Shown: piece by piece, positions 44,230 to 53,642 of the stretch
Numbering within the stretch: position 1 is the stretch's first letter
How the letters are laid out: each line of letters starts with the position of its first letter
Source: Massospora cicadina
Lineage: Eukaryota; Entomophthoromycota; Entomophthoromycetes; Entomophthorales; Entomophthoraceae
Reading direction: 5' to 3'
Assembly (NCBI GenBank): GCA_022478985.1
Contig: JAKSZP010000125.1
Coordinates: 62,001-126,000, forward strand
Length of the DNA: 64,000 nt
The notes under the pieces: generated by a model
The model's input: the letters and a program-made list of their open reading frames with translations, nothing else
Database searches by the model: none
What the model was told of the DNA's origin: nothing
Made by a program: the position numbers and the translations under genes

Positions 44230-45660
44230 TATCTCAGGGTTGATCCCCTTCACTCCAGATCTTATTACTGCATTCACATCTAAATTGATTAATTGATATA
44301 ACTGATCCTGCGCGTCCTCATCAAGGAACAGATCACTAATGTAAATTTCTTCGTGCATAATATTAGGGAGAGCAAGTTTTTCCGCAGCCCTAGACTGTTC
44401 CCCATCTAGGTCATGGGCTATATTCTGGACTCCTGCGTGGGTTTAGACTCTTTTACTTGTACCATGTAATCTGATCTTTGGGTTTCTTGCAGTGTACAGC
44501 GAAATGCCCTTTTTATCCACAATGGTAACAGACTTTTTCCTTCTTATTGATCCGTTTAAACTCTTTGGGCTTATTTCCTGGCACGATCAGTTGTTAAAAC
44601 CCCTTAATGTCCTCAGCCCATTTTTGGGATTTGAATTTTGTACTGGATTCAATTTGAAACTTCTATTTGGAGCATCAAAGGTAACTCCTAATATTTTCAG
44701 ATGATCCACCATCTGTGAGGTGGTAATCTCCATCATAAACATGGAAGACAGCTTATCTGATGCAATCACAATAGGGCCACAGGGCCGCTTGTAGTGTGAT
44801 CCAGGCATCAAAATCATCCAGCACAATCGCTCCAACCAAAATCTGCAATTCTTAGTAGAAACAAATTGGCAAAACTTGCAAAGATTGATCCTTCTGGAAT
44901 TGAATGCCCATGAATTCTTACTTGTGCTTTGACATACACATGGGACTTCCAATTTCCTTCATAATGGCCGCCTTGGCCTCTGTGTATGACCAGATGTCCC
45001 CCTCCAGATGGGGTAACACTAGGTTCTGAAAATTGGTATCCAGAAAATTCATCACCATCAAAGCCTTTTGATTATCGCCATATCTGAACATTGTCATATT
45101 GAATAATAAGAAAAATTCAGGGCATTATCCTGATGGAAAGTAAGTAAGTTTGGTGTCACTTAAAGTTCCTCCAAGTTTTCTCTAGCCACCTCTCTTGGCT
45201 CAGCTACTTGGCTCACTTGAGGAGTAATTTCAGGGAGTCATATCTGAAATTGCTGTGAAAGTGGATGGCATATTTCTTAGAGTAGTCATCTTTCCAACTG
45301 AAGTCTGTGGAGTTCTTTCTTCAGCGTCAGTCACCGCATATTGTTTTCATTCAAATTTGTGAGTCTTAAACTCCTCAACTTGCTTAATCAGCTGCTCTAT
45401 ATCTGCGCTGAATGCTCTTAAACAATTGTAATCCACTTCACGTTCCTTTTACAAGAATAAGACTTCTCAAAATAAGACTTTTTCTTTTTTCTTTGATGAC
45501 GTTACTTTTCCAAAACTCATTTCTGAAACTAGTGACGTTCTTGACCCCTTCCTCAATCTTGGTAACTCTTTCCTCCAAGGCAGCAAATTCTTGATGATCC
45601 ACTGAATTCAAGGCGCTCTGGTTGATGGTTGCCAACTTATCCAAAGTTTTTTATTTCGCC
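44230..45660 (-). pseudogene. Element C gag
   Basis: Fragments at 45644-45438 (helical, EERVTKIEEGVKNVTSFRNE, a coiled-coil-like run) and 44952-44587 (HLKILGVTFDAPNRSFKLNP). Around 44560-44450 a CCHC-like C-x-x-C-x-x-x-GH-x-x-x-x-C can be read in pieces (HCGYKKGHFAVHC-like). Positioned between the 5' LTR and protease, so gag. The start lies near 45660, about 95 bases from the LTR; no clear primer-binding site was recognised. Confidence 0.55.
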
Positions 45661-45754
45661 CTTATATGACATTGTGTCCTAGTATCTTACTCACCTACAG
45701 ACCTGTAGTGAGAACCAATTATAAAAAAAACTATAGGTTTTGTTAATAATATCA

Positions 45755-46853
45755 TGGCTGATAACCCCTAAATTGATCAACTATATAGGTTTGGTGTTGT
45801 GAAATTTTCTGGCGATGTCTGATAGTAGTATATATTCAATTGATAATAGTATGAAGACTATTATCCATAGTTGAATAAAGCACTATTATTGGGTCCAACG
45901 CTTGACTAGTATTCCTCCTCAAAATACTTAAGATGTCCTCAATAGGGATTTGTTCCATTATACCGCCTAACTTGATCCATGCTCAATTCCTTATTTACGG
46001 CTTCTTTCTGGTGACACACAGTTGGCAGCAATCCCTGATTCAACTCAGCTTCTCTTCTCTGGATTCACGCTCAGATCATTACTCTTTATCCTAAAGAGTC
46101 TCCAATTAAAGCACACAGCAATAATTTCATTGAAGAAGAAAAAAACTAATAATGGATTCTGGTAAAGTATATCTTGTATTATAATAACTATAGGTAAAAT
46201 GTGTCTTTATTAAGTAAATTCTTAGGGGAATCTAGTGGAAATTCGGCGCCCAACCCTCAGTTGTCACCTCATTGATATGAAACATCAGCCATTAACATTG
46301 ATTTACCCACCCTCATCTTGGCAGCGATGATCTTCCCCATCCTGGCTAAGATTCCATCATTGGACATCCTTGAGACCTAAATGGAAAGAGTCAGAAAACG
46401 TGTCCCTAATGTTTTCCTCTTGATCTAAGCAAAACAACCATATTTGGCAAGCGACCAGCTTAGGTAATGGGACTTGTTACCAATTAAGGAAGGTCATGAA
46501 CTAACTGATTGATTCACTAGTTGCAGGTGGCATCACTTGCCTCGCAATTTGATCCTTAACTTCCCTATTGGTTGGTGATGAAAACTGACTAATTTAAATC
46601 AGTACACCTGTTAGTTAATCATCAATCAACTATTAGATGCCCCTATTTCATTAGCAACTCTTAATAACAAGATCTTAAGCATTACACAGAATGATCCTGA
46701 TGAATTTGACCCAGGAAAATTACCTAGAATCCCCAAAATATTGTTACCTCAAAATTAGTGTCAACTGTTATCCAATTCACTTCGCTATGGGAATTTTCCC
46801 CTAGCGACCCTTGGTAATCTAGTCAGCTGGGAATATGGGCAAAAATACCAAAG
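45755..46853 (-). repeat. 5' LTR of element C
   Basis: 1099 bp, TGGCTGATAACC to AATACCAAAG (the partner ends GATCCCAACA). It aligns with 31853-32944 throughout but with frequent substitutions and small indels. To its right the sequence resumes as gag of element B. Confidence 0.8.
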
Positions 46854-46859
46854 TAGTCA

Positions 46860-47640
46860 TAATTTCAACCGCCAAAAATGAAGAAATGATAGTGTCATCT
46901 AGAGTAAGACATCTCCTGGTGACCAACGTTAGAGCCTTAAGTTAAAAACGGTGAGCAAATTCAGTGCTAGTATATCCCTGATTAAAGATTATGCCCATAA
47001 AAGATTGCTTTTGTTGGATAATGTCAAGTCGCTCCCAGATACACAAAGCAAAGCAGTCTTGGCATCATCCCAAGTCTGGCAGTGCATTAAATGAGTACCA
47101 TAAATTTTTGAGCTATGCAACAAAGACAGTTGGTTAGGTGCTTGAGCTATTGGGTGTCAGTAGCTTCCTCCATGGCACTTCTATAGTAAAAAGATAAGAG
47201 AAGATAAATCCTTTGCCTGGGATGGACTTATCTTTGAACAACGGTTTGTTCAACGGTTTGAACATGCGCATTGGGGGGTTTAATGGACAAATGATGTAAT
47301 TGACACTAGGGGTGCATTTTCACCTGAAGAAGAACTGCTATCACTGGGGGATACATGAGGGTGGAGAGCGTCCATCTGATATAGAAAATTGTTGATATAT
47401 TAATTGTTGAATCTACCAAATTATGGGCGTCATGAAGGGCCAATTTTTTGGCAACAAGCGGGGTTAACTACCAAAAGTATTTTTTAGCTTGGTAGTAGCA
47501 TCCCAGAGTTCAAGTTGGCGTTGTTCAATAGTAAAAGTTATTTGTTTAATCCCACATATTACAGCGGGTAATTTCGCACAAAGTTAAAGCGTTTTTGATC
47601 CAGGAGTGATCTAACGCCAAGTTGTTATTGTTCATTGTAA
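46860..47640 (-). pseudogene. Element B gag, N-terminal part
   Basis: It aligns with element A 8760-9460 (for example GAGCAAGGCAGTCTTGGC in A and the matching run near 47050). It is the continuation of 30880-31847 across element C. It lacks the collagen-like tract and N-terminal gag of A, which in A lie between 9460 and 12400, so this copy has a deletion or A is the longer form. No open frame survives. Confidence 0.55.
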
Positions 47641-47677
47641 GATAATTGCACTGTGAAGTCAGGATAAATCTGGCAGA

Positions 47678-47685
47678 GAGCACCA
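47678..47685 (-). promoter_or_regulatory. Primer-binding site of element B
   Basis: GAGCACCA on the + strand, shortly before the LTR. In sense TGGTGCTCTCTGCCAG, which matches element A TGGTGCTCCCTGCCAG in 15 of 16 bases. Confidence 0.65.
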
Positions 47686-47689
47686 TTTT

Positions 47690-48203
47690 CTCTGGGACTA
47701 ACGGTTTTTAGACCACTCATCCTTTTTAATTTATAGGCCAGGAAACCCAAAGTTCCTAGGTGCTGGATTTTTTGGTATTTATTTTCCTTATCTGGAAAGA
47801 CTTTTCGCAGGTTAACGTCCCTGAAGCTGAATACTGACTATTTATTTAACTCTAAATAAATAGAGTGGGCCAATTTAAATTAAATGGCAAGAAAGAAAGT
47901 AATTTTTATTTGCTTAGAATTGGTTTTGTAAGTGAAAGCAGGGAGGTTATCTAGTCCATTTCCAAGCGGTTCAAGCTAATATCTATAATTGTTAAGAATT
48001 TGGGGATTCTGAAGCAGGCTTAGTCATCTTGGTCAAATAAGATTCGCTTGCTGCATAGATTGGGTTTGAACCCCAATATTAGGTGGTTTTGGGTGATTAA
48101 TATGTGACTTCATTAGTCAAGGATTGTTCTAATGTTGCAAGGTGATGATTTTCATTAAGGATTATCCCCAATAATTTTGATGGGACGGAATTTGTTCTCA
48201 TCA
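47690..48203 (-). repeat. 5' LTR of element B
   Basis: It begins CTCTGGGACT (eroded TGTCAGG) and ends TTCTCATCA before GGGCC. Paired with 26703-27725. On the + strand TAGTCATCTTGG (about 48028) and GGGTTTGAACCCC (about 48061) form an A-box/B-box pair 42-43 bases apart, with a near-canonical B box. Confidence 0.75.
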
Positions 48204-48208
48204 GGGCC

Positions 48209-48537
48209 TATGGTATGTGTTAGAGCAGAAACTTATCAATTAAGCACTATGGCATCTCATCCAAAGTTAACCAGTTCAGCCAAGACCCTGTCACCCATAA
48301 TCATCCACTGGGAATTGTCATACCTAACAAAAATAATTAATCTTTTTAAACTAGCTGTCACCCTGACAGGAGCATAGCTCTTCTAAATGATATACCATCC
48401 TTTAACTTGTATACTTGTGTTAAATTGCAGTTTGGCTGCTCTATCTGGTGCAACTGGCTGCAAACCTTTTTAGTGGTTATTCTATATAACTAGGGCTATT
48501 TTTACTTTAAAATTACAAAAAGAAAACAGAAAAATGG
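48209..48537. other. Unassigned sequence between elements B and G
   Basis: 330 bases with no supported gene. The + strand stretch 48177-48377 is open but has no motif. The run AAAAAGAAAACAGAAAAATG at about 48517-48536 is the left target duplication of copy G. Confidence 0.4.
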
Positions 48538-48599
48538 TATCTTTCTTTTTCTTTAATACCTAAATTCAAAGCCAAATTCGGTTTTTCTTTAAAATATAC

Positions 48600-48931
48600 A
48601 AAAAGATGACCGCTCAAATGAGCCAAAATTTACTGATTTCAATGCAATTGACGCCTCCTGCCCTGGCTTGGAGTGGTGGTCGCCGCCATCTGGCATCTTT
48701 TGGCCGCCTCTGAAGCATTCCCAGGCTTTCTCTGCTAGCCCTTCCAACGCTATAAGGCGTTATGTCCCCCTTGGTACTTGGCCCATCACCTCGCAAGCTC
48801 CCAAGCAGTGCTCCAGAGCCCTTTGGTGCTCCCATGGAGCAGTTTGCAATTCATCCTCTGGGTCAAATATGGGAATATTTTCCCATATGCAAGAATTCCC
48901 TTCATCAAGATGACCATAGCAGTTTTTAAAC
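48600..48931 (+). pseudogene. ORF1-like protein of copy G, N-terminal part
   Basis: Broken N-terminal coding segment aligning with 10018-10340 of copy I (both begin after CGCTCAA-TGAGCC). Readable bits include RYVPLGTWPITSQAPKQCSR and SNMGIFSHMQE, the latter equivalent to YGHLFPYAY in copy J. The rest lies beyond copy F. Confidence 0.5.
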
Positions 48932-49872
48932 ATATTATTTAATCAAGGCAAGCCAACCAGGGAACGGACATTACTGATGCTCAAAAGAGCTAAAATCACA
49001 CAATAAAGTAAAAATAAAGTTAAAACGAGATGGATGAATGCACTTGAAATGACACGAAATTCAAACAAAACACACCAACCAAGTCAGAAGTGAAAACCAC
49101 TATCCATCCATGGTGGTGGGTGAATGGGGATAGGGAGGCTCTTCTTCCTCATCTGTTGTGGACATGTAGCAGCACAAAGCGGATAGCAATGGTGTGGGTG
49201 CATCATGGAAATGGGGGTCAAGATAACAAATGGGTGCTTGAAACATAATGTGTGCGATGAGAAGGGTGGAAATATAGTCTTCAAATGCTTTTTCCGCCTC
49301 AAGGCGTACTTTAGGTAAGGTGGCAATGGTAGCAAGGTTGTTGCGGGTAATGTAGGCTTTTGAGCCAAACTTTGTGACCGCCAAAACTTTTTTAACTGCT
49401 GAATTTGCCACCTGATAGTATTGGAGATGGTCTTTTTGCTGTTTTGGAAGCGTGGTACTAGGTAGGGTAAGAGGTGGCAGGCCCGTAGCCAGTACTACAA
49501 CTGATTTTGCAATGGCTTTACAGGTTGGGCGACATTTGGGGGAGGCAACTGCCTCTCCAGCTAGTTGGTGGTCACTTTTGAATGGGGTGGCATCAGGGTG
49601 AGGTGCATAATGGCGCTTTGGAAATTAAACCGCATAATCAGTACTGAGGTACATTTCAAATAGAGGAGGCCCAGCCCATTTGGATTCAGTGATAAGCTTG
49701 CCCAATTCATCAACCTCAACCAAATAATCCCCATGGATTTTGTTTGAATTTGATTGTGTTTTATCATAAGGGTTATCTGTTGTGTTTGGCTGGGAGGATG
49801 GTTTAGAACTTACTTTAGTCCCATTATGGCTCCCTATTGGTGGGTTCAGGAGAAGAGGTATATTGAGGTAAT

Positions 49873-50920
49873 TGTAGGAATCCAAATTTTTGAGGTGCTC
49901 GCTGGTGCTAACGCCACTGGATCCCACAAAAGATTTTAATAAAATTTAATAAAATTTACTAAGAAAAACTTTAGTTTTATCTTTTTACTATGTGAGTGGG
50001 AGTAAAAGAAAAAGATTTTTTCAATTTTGATGATTAATATTTATACTGATTTAGGGGTGGAAGGCGAGTCAGTAAGGGCATACAGCTACCAACCTGAAGG
50101 TTGTGGGTTTGATTCCCACCCTTTGCACATCAATTGGGGTGCCAGCCAAAGGAAGCTATTGGCGGTTAGTAGGTCTAATAACACGAAAACCTTACCCATG
50201 ACATAACCAGAAAAATTTTAGTCCCAATCTGGAGGTGGAAAAACTTTCTTTGGCAGAGTTGACCCTGTTCAGGTTATCATGTCATTTCTTTCTTTTGGTA
50301 ATGCCTGTCCCCTAGTCGGCTTGCCTCAGTTAAATAAAAATAATATTTATACTGATTTGATGGTCAGAAGGAATTTAAGAATTTTTTCCAAATAGTTGAA
50401 ATGCATTTTGAATTAGGAAATATGTGAAACTCTCCTATCAGATCGTGGGAGAGGCGAATTACTGTTTGGTAAATCAGAAATTGGGGTTTTGGGGCAGGAT
50501 ATACCCATGTGGCAAGGTTTTGATGTACTGCAATCAATCACCACTAGAGAAAATATTCTCACCTTGGGGGACCTCCGATACGCCTATAAAAGGGGGTGGC
50601 CCTCGCATAGGTGAGGTGAAGGACTTGGTGATGGTTGAGGGAGTACCGTCCGCTGGTTTCCTCAAAGTCCGTTGTGCAATTGGTGAAATCTGATTGTTTG
50701 ATTTTACAGATAGTTCCCTAGTGGGTTTTGAACTGGTATTACCCCAATTGATGGGGTTCCGCTGAGAATCAGCCAGGGTCTTTTGGCTGATATCCTCGAC
50801 ATTCTTATTAAAATCACTCTTAATATAATTGAAAAATCACAAATGGCTGAAATTTCCTTTTTCAGCTGAACTCGACCTAAGACATTTTTATTTTTCAGCT
50901 GCAAAGGCATTTGTCCAACA
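49873..50920 (+). repeat. Solo LTR (about 742 bp net) in copy F, containing a SINE
   Basis: TGTAGGAATCC to TTGTCCAACA with a perfect 5-bp target duplication GTAAT at 49868-49872 and 50921-50925. TATAAAA at 50585-50591 suggests + orientation. Near its left end GCTCGCTGGTGCTAACGCC resembles the left end of element E's LTR (GCTCACTGGTGCTAACGC), so the families may be related. Confidence 0.8.
50053..50340 (+). mobile_element. tRNA-derived SINE, copy 1 (288 bp)
   Basis: Perfect 18-bp target duplication TAATATTTATACTGATTT at 50035-50052 and 50341-50358. The head GGTGGAAGGCGAGTCAGTAA carries an A box (about 50064) and GGGTTTGATTCCC (about 50107) is a B box, with the spacing of a tRNA; RNA polymerase III would transcribe it. 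The body (GTGCCAGCCAAAGGAAGC...) is followed by CTAGTCGGCTTGCCTCAGTT and an A-rich end, the tail shared with the LINE. It is inside a solo LTR. Confidence 0.85.
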
Positions 50921-51918
50921 GTAATTTTTGGTTTGTTGATTCAATGATCTCTGTGGTTACCACTTTGGGGTAGGGGGAAGGATAGTGACCCATTCAAAAA
51001 ATGTTATTGGATTGACTATGGTGTCATCATGCATAGAGTCAGGTGTGGATGCCATGGCTTTTTAGCTGGAGGGGCAGTGCCATTTTAAATGTTCCAGTTC
51101 AAAACAGGTAGGGCAAATGGTGCGCCCTCCATCTACTTGAGCCCAAAAAGGATGGTCTGGGGCAGAGGGGATAATGGTGTGAGGGGGATTGAGAGGGCTA
51201 TCTCTGTTTATGCTGGGCATGTAGTCATAAAGACGCAGGGGCCTGTGAGGCAAATGGCTCCATTGGGAACCACAAATTGTATCATGGGATCAGAACCATG
51301 TTCTGAAAATCCGGCAATAAATTCATTCATTAGAATTTTGGATGGTAGGTGAGTAGGGAGGCCTGCAAACTGAACCACAAGAGTGGTGTCAGTGGGCAAC
51401 CTGGTATGAGTGGTTGGAAGGAGGGTGCCCTGGAACACCAGGGGGATGTTAGCTGCTAGTGCAGCATTAGCTTCACTTGAGAAGCCAAAATCAAAATACC
51501 TCTTAAAGGGGCGGAAGTCAATGAAGCTTGCAGGCTGCATAACAGCTGGGCTAATTTGATATTGCTTTATCTGAATAGGGGAACAACTTGCCATATTCAA
51601 CCCATAGGTCAAATTTCATGTTGCTCTGGAGGAGCACAAGGGGGCAGCGTGGAACCGCTTAAGTTCAGGCGAGATGTAAGGCTAAGTCCTTAGGTGGGAC
51701 ATAGCGTGCTGAATAGTTTGGAGGGCTAGCTTATCCAGCCTGAGAACGTTTTGGCAATGGCAAAAAACATTAGGAGGCGGCACACCACTGCCCCACATGG
51801 GGGCAGCAGGCGTCAAATGCATCAACATAGGAAACTTGAATATGGTGACAACAAAGTGGATCAGTTTTTACTAAATTTTAAACTACAATTTGACCAAAAG
51901 TGAGTAGCAGTTTTTAAA

Positions 51919-53320
51919 CCTGCCATCTATAGTAATTCCACCTCTTTAAGGGGTATTTTAATCTTTTTTCTGCTTGGAAGCTGATGCAGCGTCAGCAGCC
52001 AAGCTGAAATTAATTTATAAAATCCCCATACCAACTGTTCAAACCCAGCTCTTACATGAGGCCATTTTGGTGGTCCAGTTTGCCAGGTTGCCCTCCCATC
52101 TCTCCCCTGAACGTCTCCATCACACTAACTCATGGAGGGTTTGGCCATTTATGACGCAGACCCCTTGTTGCAGTTCATGGTTCCAAATGGGGTGGATTGT
52201 CTGGCAGGGCCTTGTGCCATTGTAAAAATCCACCCTTTCATCGCAATACCCATCTCACAATTCACCCCTGCACTGTGATCAGATTTGTCCCTTATCACCC
52301 ATTATGGGTGCATGTCAAAACGGCTGCGCCATTTTCCCCTTGTGCTTTGAGCTTGACCACTTGAAGTGCAAGTGCCCCAAAGTTTCCGCTTCTGCCACTT
52401 CTGAAACTCATCCCTCAGGCGTTGGGCCCATGGCTGTTTCGCCCCACTTTTTTAATGGGGCTCAATCCTCCCACCCTCAATCTTGAGGCAATTTGGCTCT
52501 GCTCCAAAAGCGTTGGCTAATCAAAACAAAAAAAATAAAGCTTTTAATAAAAATCTGACTGGATTACAGAATCCTGAGTTGATGGCTGAACCAGTTTTAG
52601 ATGAACTGCAGTTGTCAACATCACAAAGCCAATCAGTTCCTGTCACTGCCCCAATTCTGGTGGCTGGACTGGTTCTGGCTGAATTTAATCCATTTGAGGC
52701 TCTCAAATGGATTGATGAGGACAAAATGGCCGTACCATGTGAAAACAGATTTTTCTTCAGAGGAGTTCATTGTTGACCTCCCAATTTGCATCCCTGCCAT
52801 TTTTGCCCTCAAAGTGGTTTTTAATTTATAAAAATATCCATAAAATGGCATTTGAGGCTGCAGTTGTCCCTTCCAACACCCTACTTTGCCAGCAACTTCA
52901 TGGGGCAATGGATCCCCTAGTTAAGGGTATTCCTATCTCCAATTTTCTCTGTGATTTTGAGGAAGATGTGAAGTATGAATTTGATGAGCTTGCTTTTGGT
53001 GCGAGCTGCGCTTGTATTTATGCAGCAAAAACTTCTCTTTTTAACCCTGATTATCTTGAAACTTGCTGAACCATCAAGTCATTCACTTATTTGCCTGCTT
53101 TCATCATTTTCTCTAATCATAAACTTGCTCAATACGTTGAGGCAATGGACACTGCTGGCCTCATCAACGAAAAACCCACAATTATACCTCTTATGCCACA
53201 TTTTGCTGATGCTCCTACCCCAGTGCTGTCCTCCTTGGTCCACCAGCTAAAGCTAGCGCCAAATATAAGTTTCCCCAAAGCTTCCCTAACCTTCTGATAT
53301 GGCTTCCCAGGCTGTTAGCT
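51919..53320 (+). pseudogene. ORF1-like protein of copy G, main part
   Basis: RRM-like segment at 51974-52225 (AILVVQFARLPSHLSPERLH). Then HPLWVHVKT-like DHPFW equivalent and a zinc knuckle with CFELDHLKCKCP (about 52345-52380; the first half reads CAIFPLC). Then NPFEALKWIDEDKMA (about 52685), ICIPAIFALKVVF (about 52785), YEFDELAFGASCACIYAAKT (52970-53030) and ADAPTPVLSSLVHQLK (about 53205-53255). Six or more frame changes. Same order as in copies I and F. Confidence 0.65.
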
Positions 53321-53448
53321 AAGGTACCATATTAGGAATTTTTTCTCTCTATTATCCCTTTGTTTGACCCATTTACAAATAAAGATGCGTGGCGGCTCCC
53401 CTTTTGGGTTGGGCACCATTAGTGCTAAAAAAAAGATACAGATAGATG

Positions 53449-53629
53449 CTAAAAAAGCTTTACCAACTTATTTAACATTTCAAAGTTGGTGACTATTATT
53501 TTAAAAATTTACCAAGTTATTAATTTATCAAATTATATAGAACTAAATGGGACAGAATTTTAAATACAGATATTGTTTTATTTGTCAGTCCCTCTTATAT
53601 CTTTTTGATATAATAAAAATTTAAAAATT
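53449..53629. other. AT-rich spacer
   Basis: About 180 bases of AT-rich DNA between copy G and SINE copy 2. I see no gene, repeat or signal in it other than the flanking target duplications. Confidence 0.5.
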
Positions 53630-53642
53630 AGATTTCTATATA

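Larger units (their letters stand above)
31853..46853 (-). mobile_element. Element C: Ty3/gypsy retrotransposon with 1.1 kb LTRs, lacking RT
   Basis: LTRs at 31853-32944 and 45755-46853. Minus-strand order: gag (about 45660-44230), protease (44192-43562), post-RNase H and integrase (43468-42832), then, after element D, the rest of integrase (36267-35822). RT and most of RNase H are missing between the protease and 43468. A solo LTR (35193-35747) and a piece of + strand RNase H (34545-34690) also lie inside. The target duplication is eroded (GTTCA before, AGTCA after at best). Confidence 0.8.
26703..48203 (-). mobile_element. Element B: Ty3/gypsy retrotransposon containing elements C and D
   Basis: Minus-strand sister of element A. 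Perfect 5-bp target duplication GGGCC at 26698-26702 and 48204-48208. The LTRs are 26703-27725 (547 bp net of a nested solo LTR) and about 47690-48203 (about 514 bp). Pol lies at 27830-30720 and gag at 30880-31847 plus 46860-47640; element C splits gag. The alignment with the uninterrupted element A (8677-8760) confirms that the two gag parts were once joined. Confidence 0.85.
49080..51850 (-). pseudogene. ORF1-like protein of copy F
   Basis: Minus strand. RRM-like segment in 51612-51208 (134 residues: RYFDFGFSSEANAALAANIP, TTLVVQFAGLPTHLPSKILM, FIAGFSEHGSDPMIQFVV). Then 51253-51062 with DHPFWAQVDGG and a complete zinc knuckle CPTCFELEHLKWHC. After the solo LTR comes a linker (GDYLVEVDELGKL) and a C-terminal helical domain (49411-49100: FGSKAYITRNNLATIATLPK, EKAFEDYISTLLIAHIMFQA, APTPLLSALCCYMSTTDEEE). 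This copy best shows the complete domain order. Nucleic-acid binding is expected; no enzyme is encoded. Confidence 0.7.
48932..51903 (-). mobile_element. ORF1-only retroposon, copy F (1919 bp net), inserted in copy G
   Basis: Flanked by a perfect 15-bp target duplication TAGCAGTTTTTAAAC at 48917-48931 and 51904-51918. Sense is minus, opposite to G. Its 3' end, read leftwards, is CCCTGGTTGGCTTGCCTTGA then TTAAATAATAT, the LINE/SINE-type tail. A solo LTR at 49873-50920 with its GTAAT duplication accounts for the excess length. Confidence 0.85.
48538..53429 (+). mobile_element. ORF1-only retroposon, copy G (1905 bp net), split by copy F
   Basis: Left part 48538-48931, right part 51919-53429; the two join when copy F is taken out. 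The whole aligns with copy I at 9948-11852 and has the same net length. Left flank AAAAAGAAAACAGAAAAATG and right flank AAAAAGATACAGATAGATG (about 53430-53448) form an imperfect target duplication. It starts TATCTTTCTTTTTC and ends GGTTGGGCACCATTAGTGCT. Confidence 0.75.

Noticed and set aside
48028..48075. Possible tRNA gene in the B LTR
   Set aside because: Near-canonical B box and an A-box-like sequence, but no pairing acceptor or anticodon stem. It recurs in other A/B LTRs, so it is part of the LTR.
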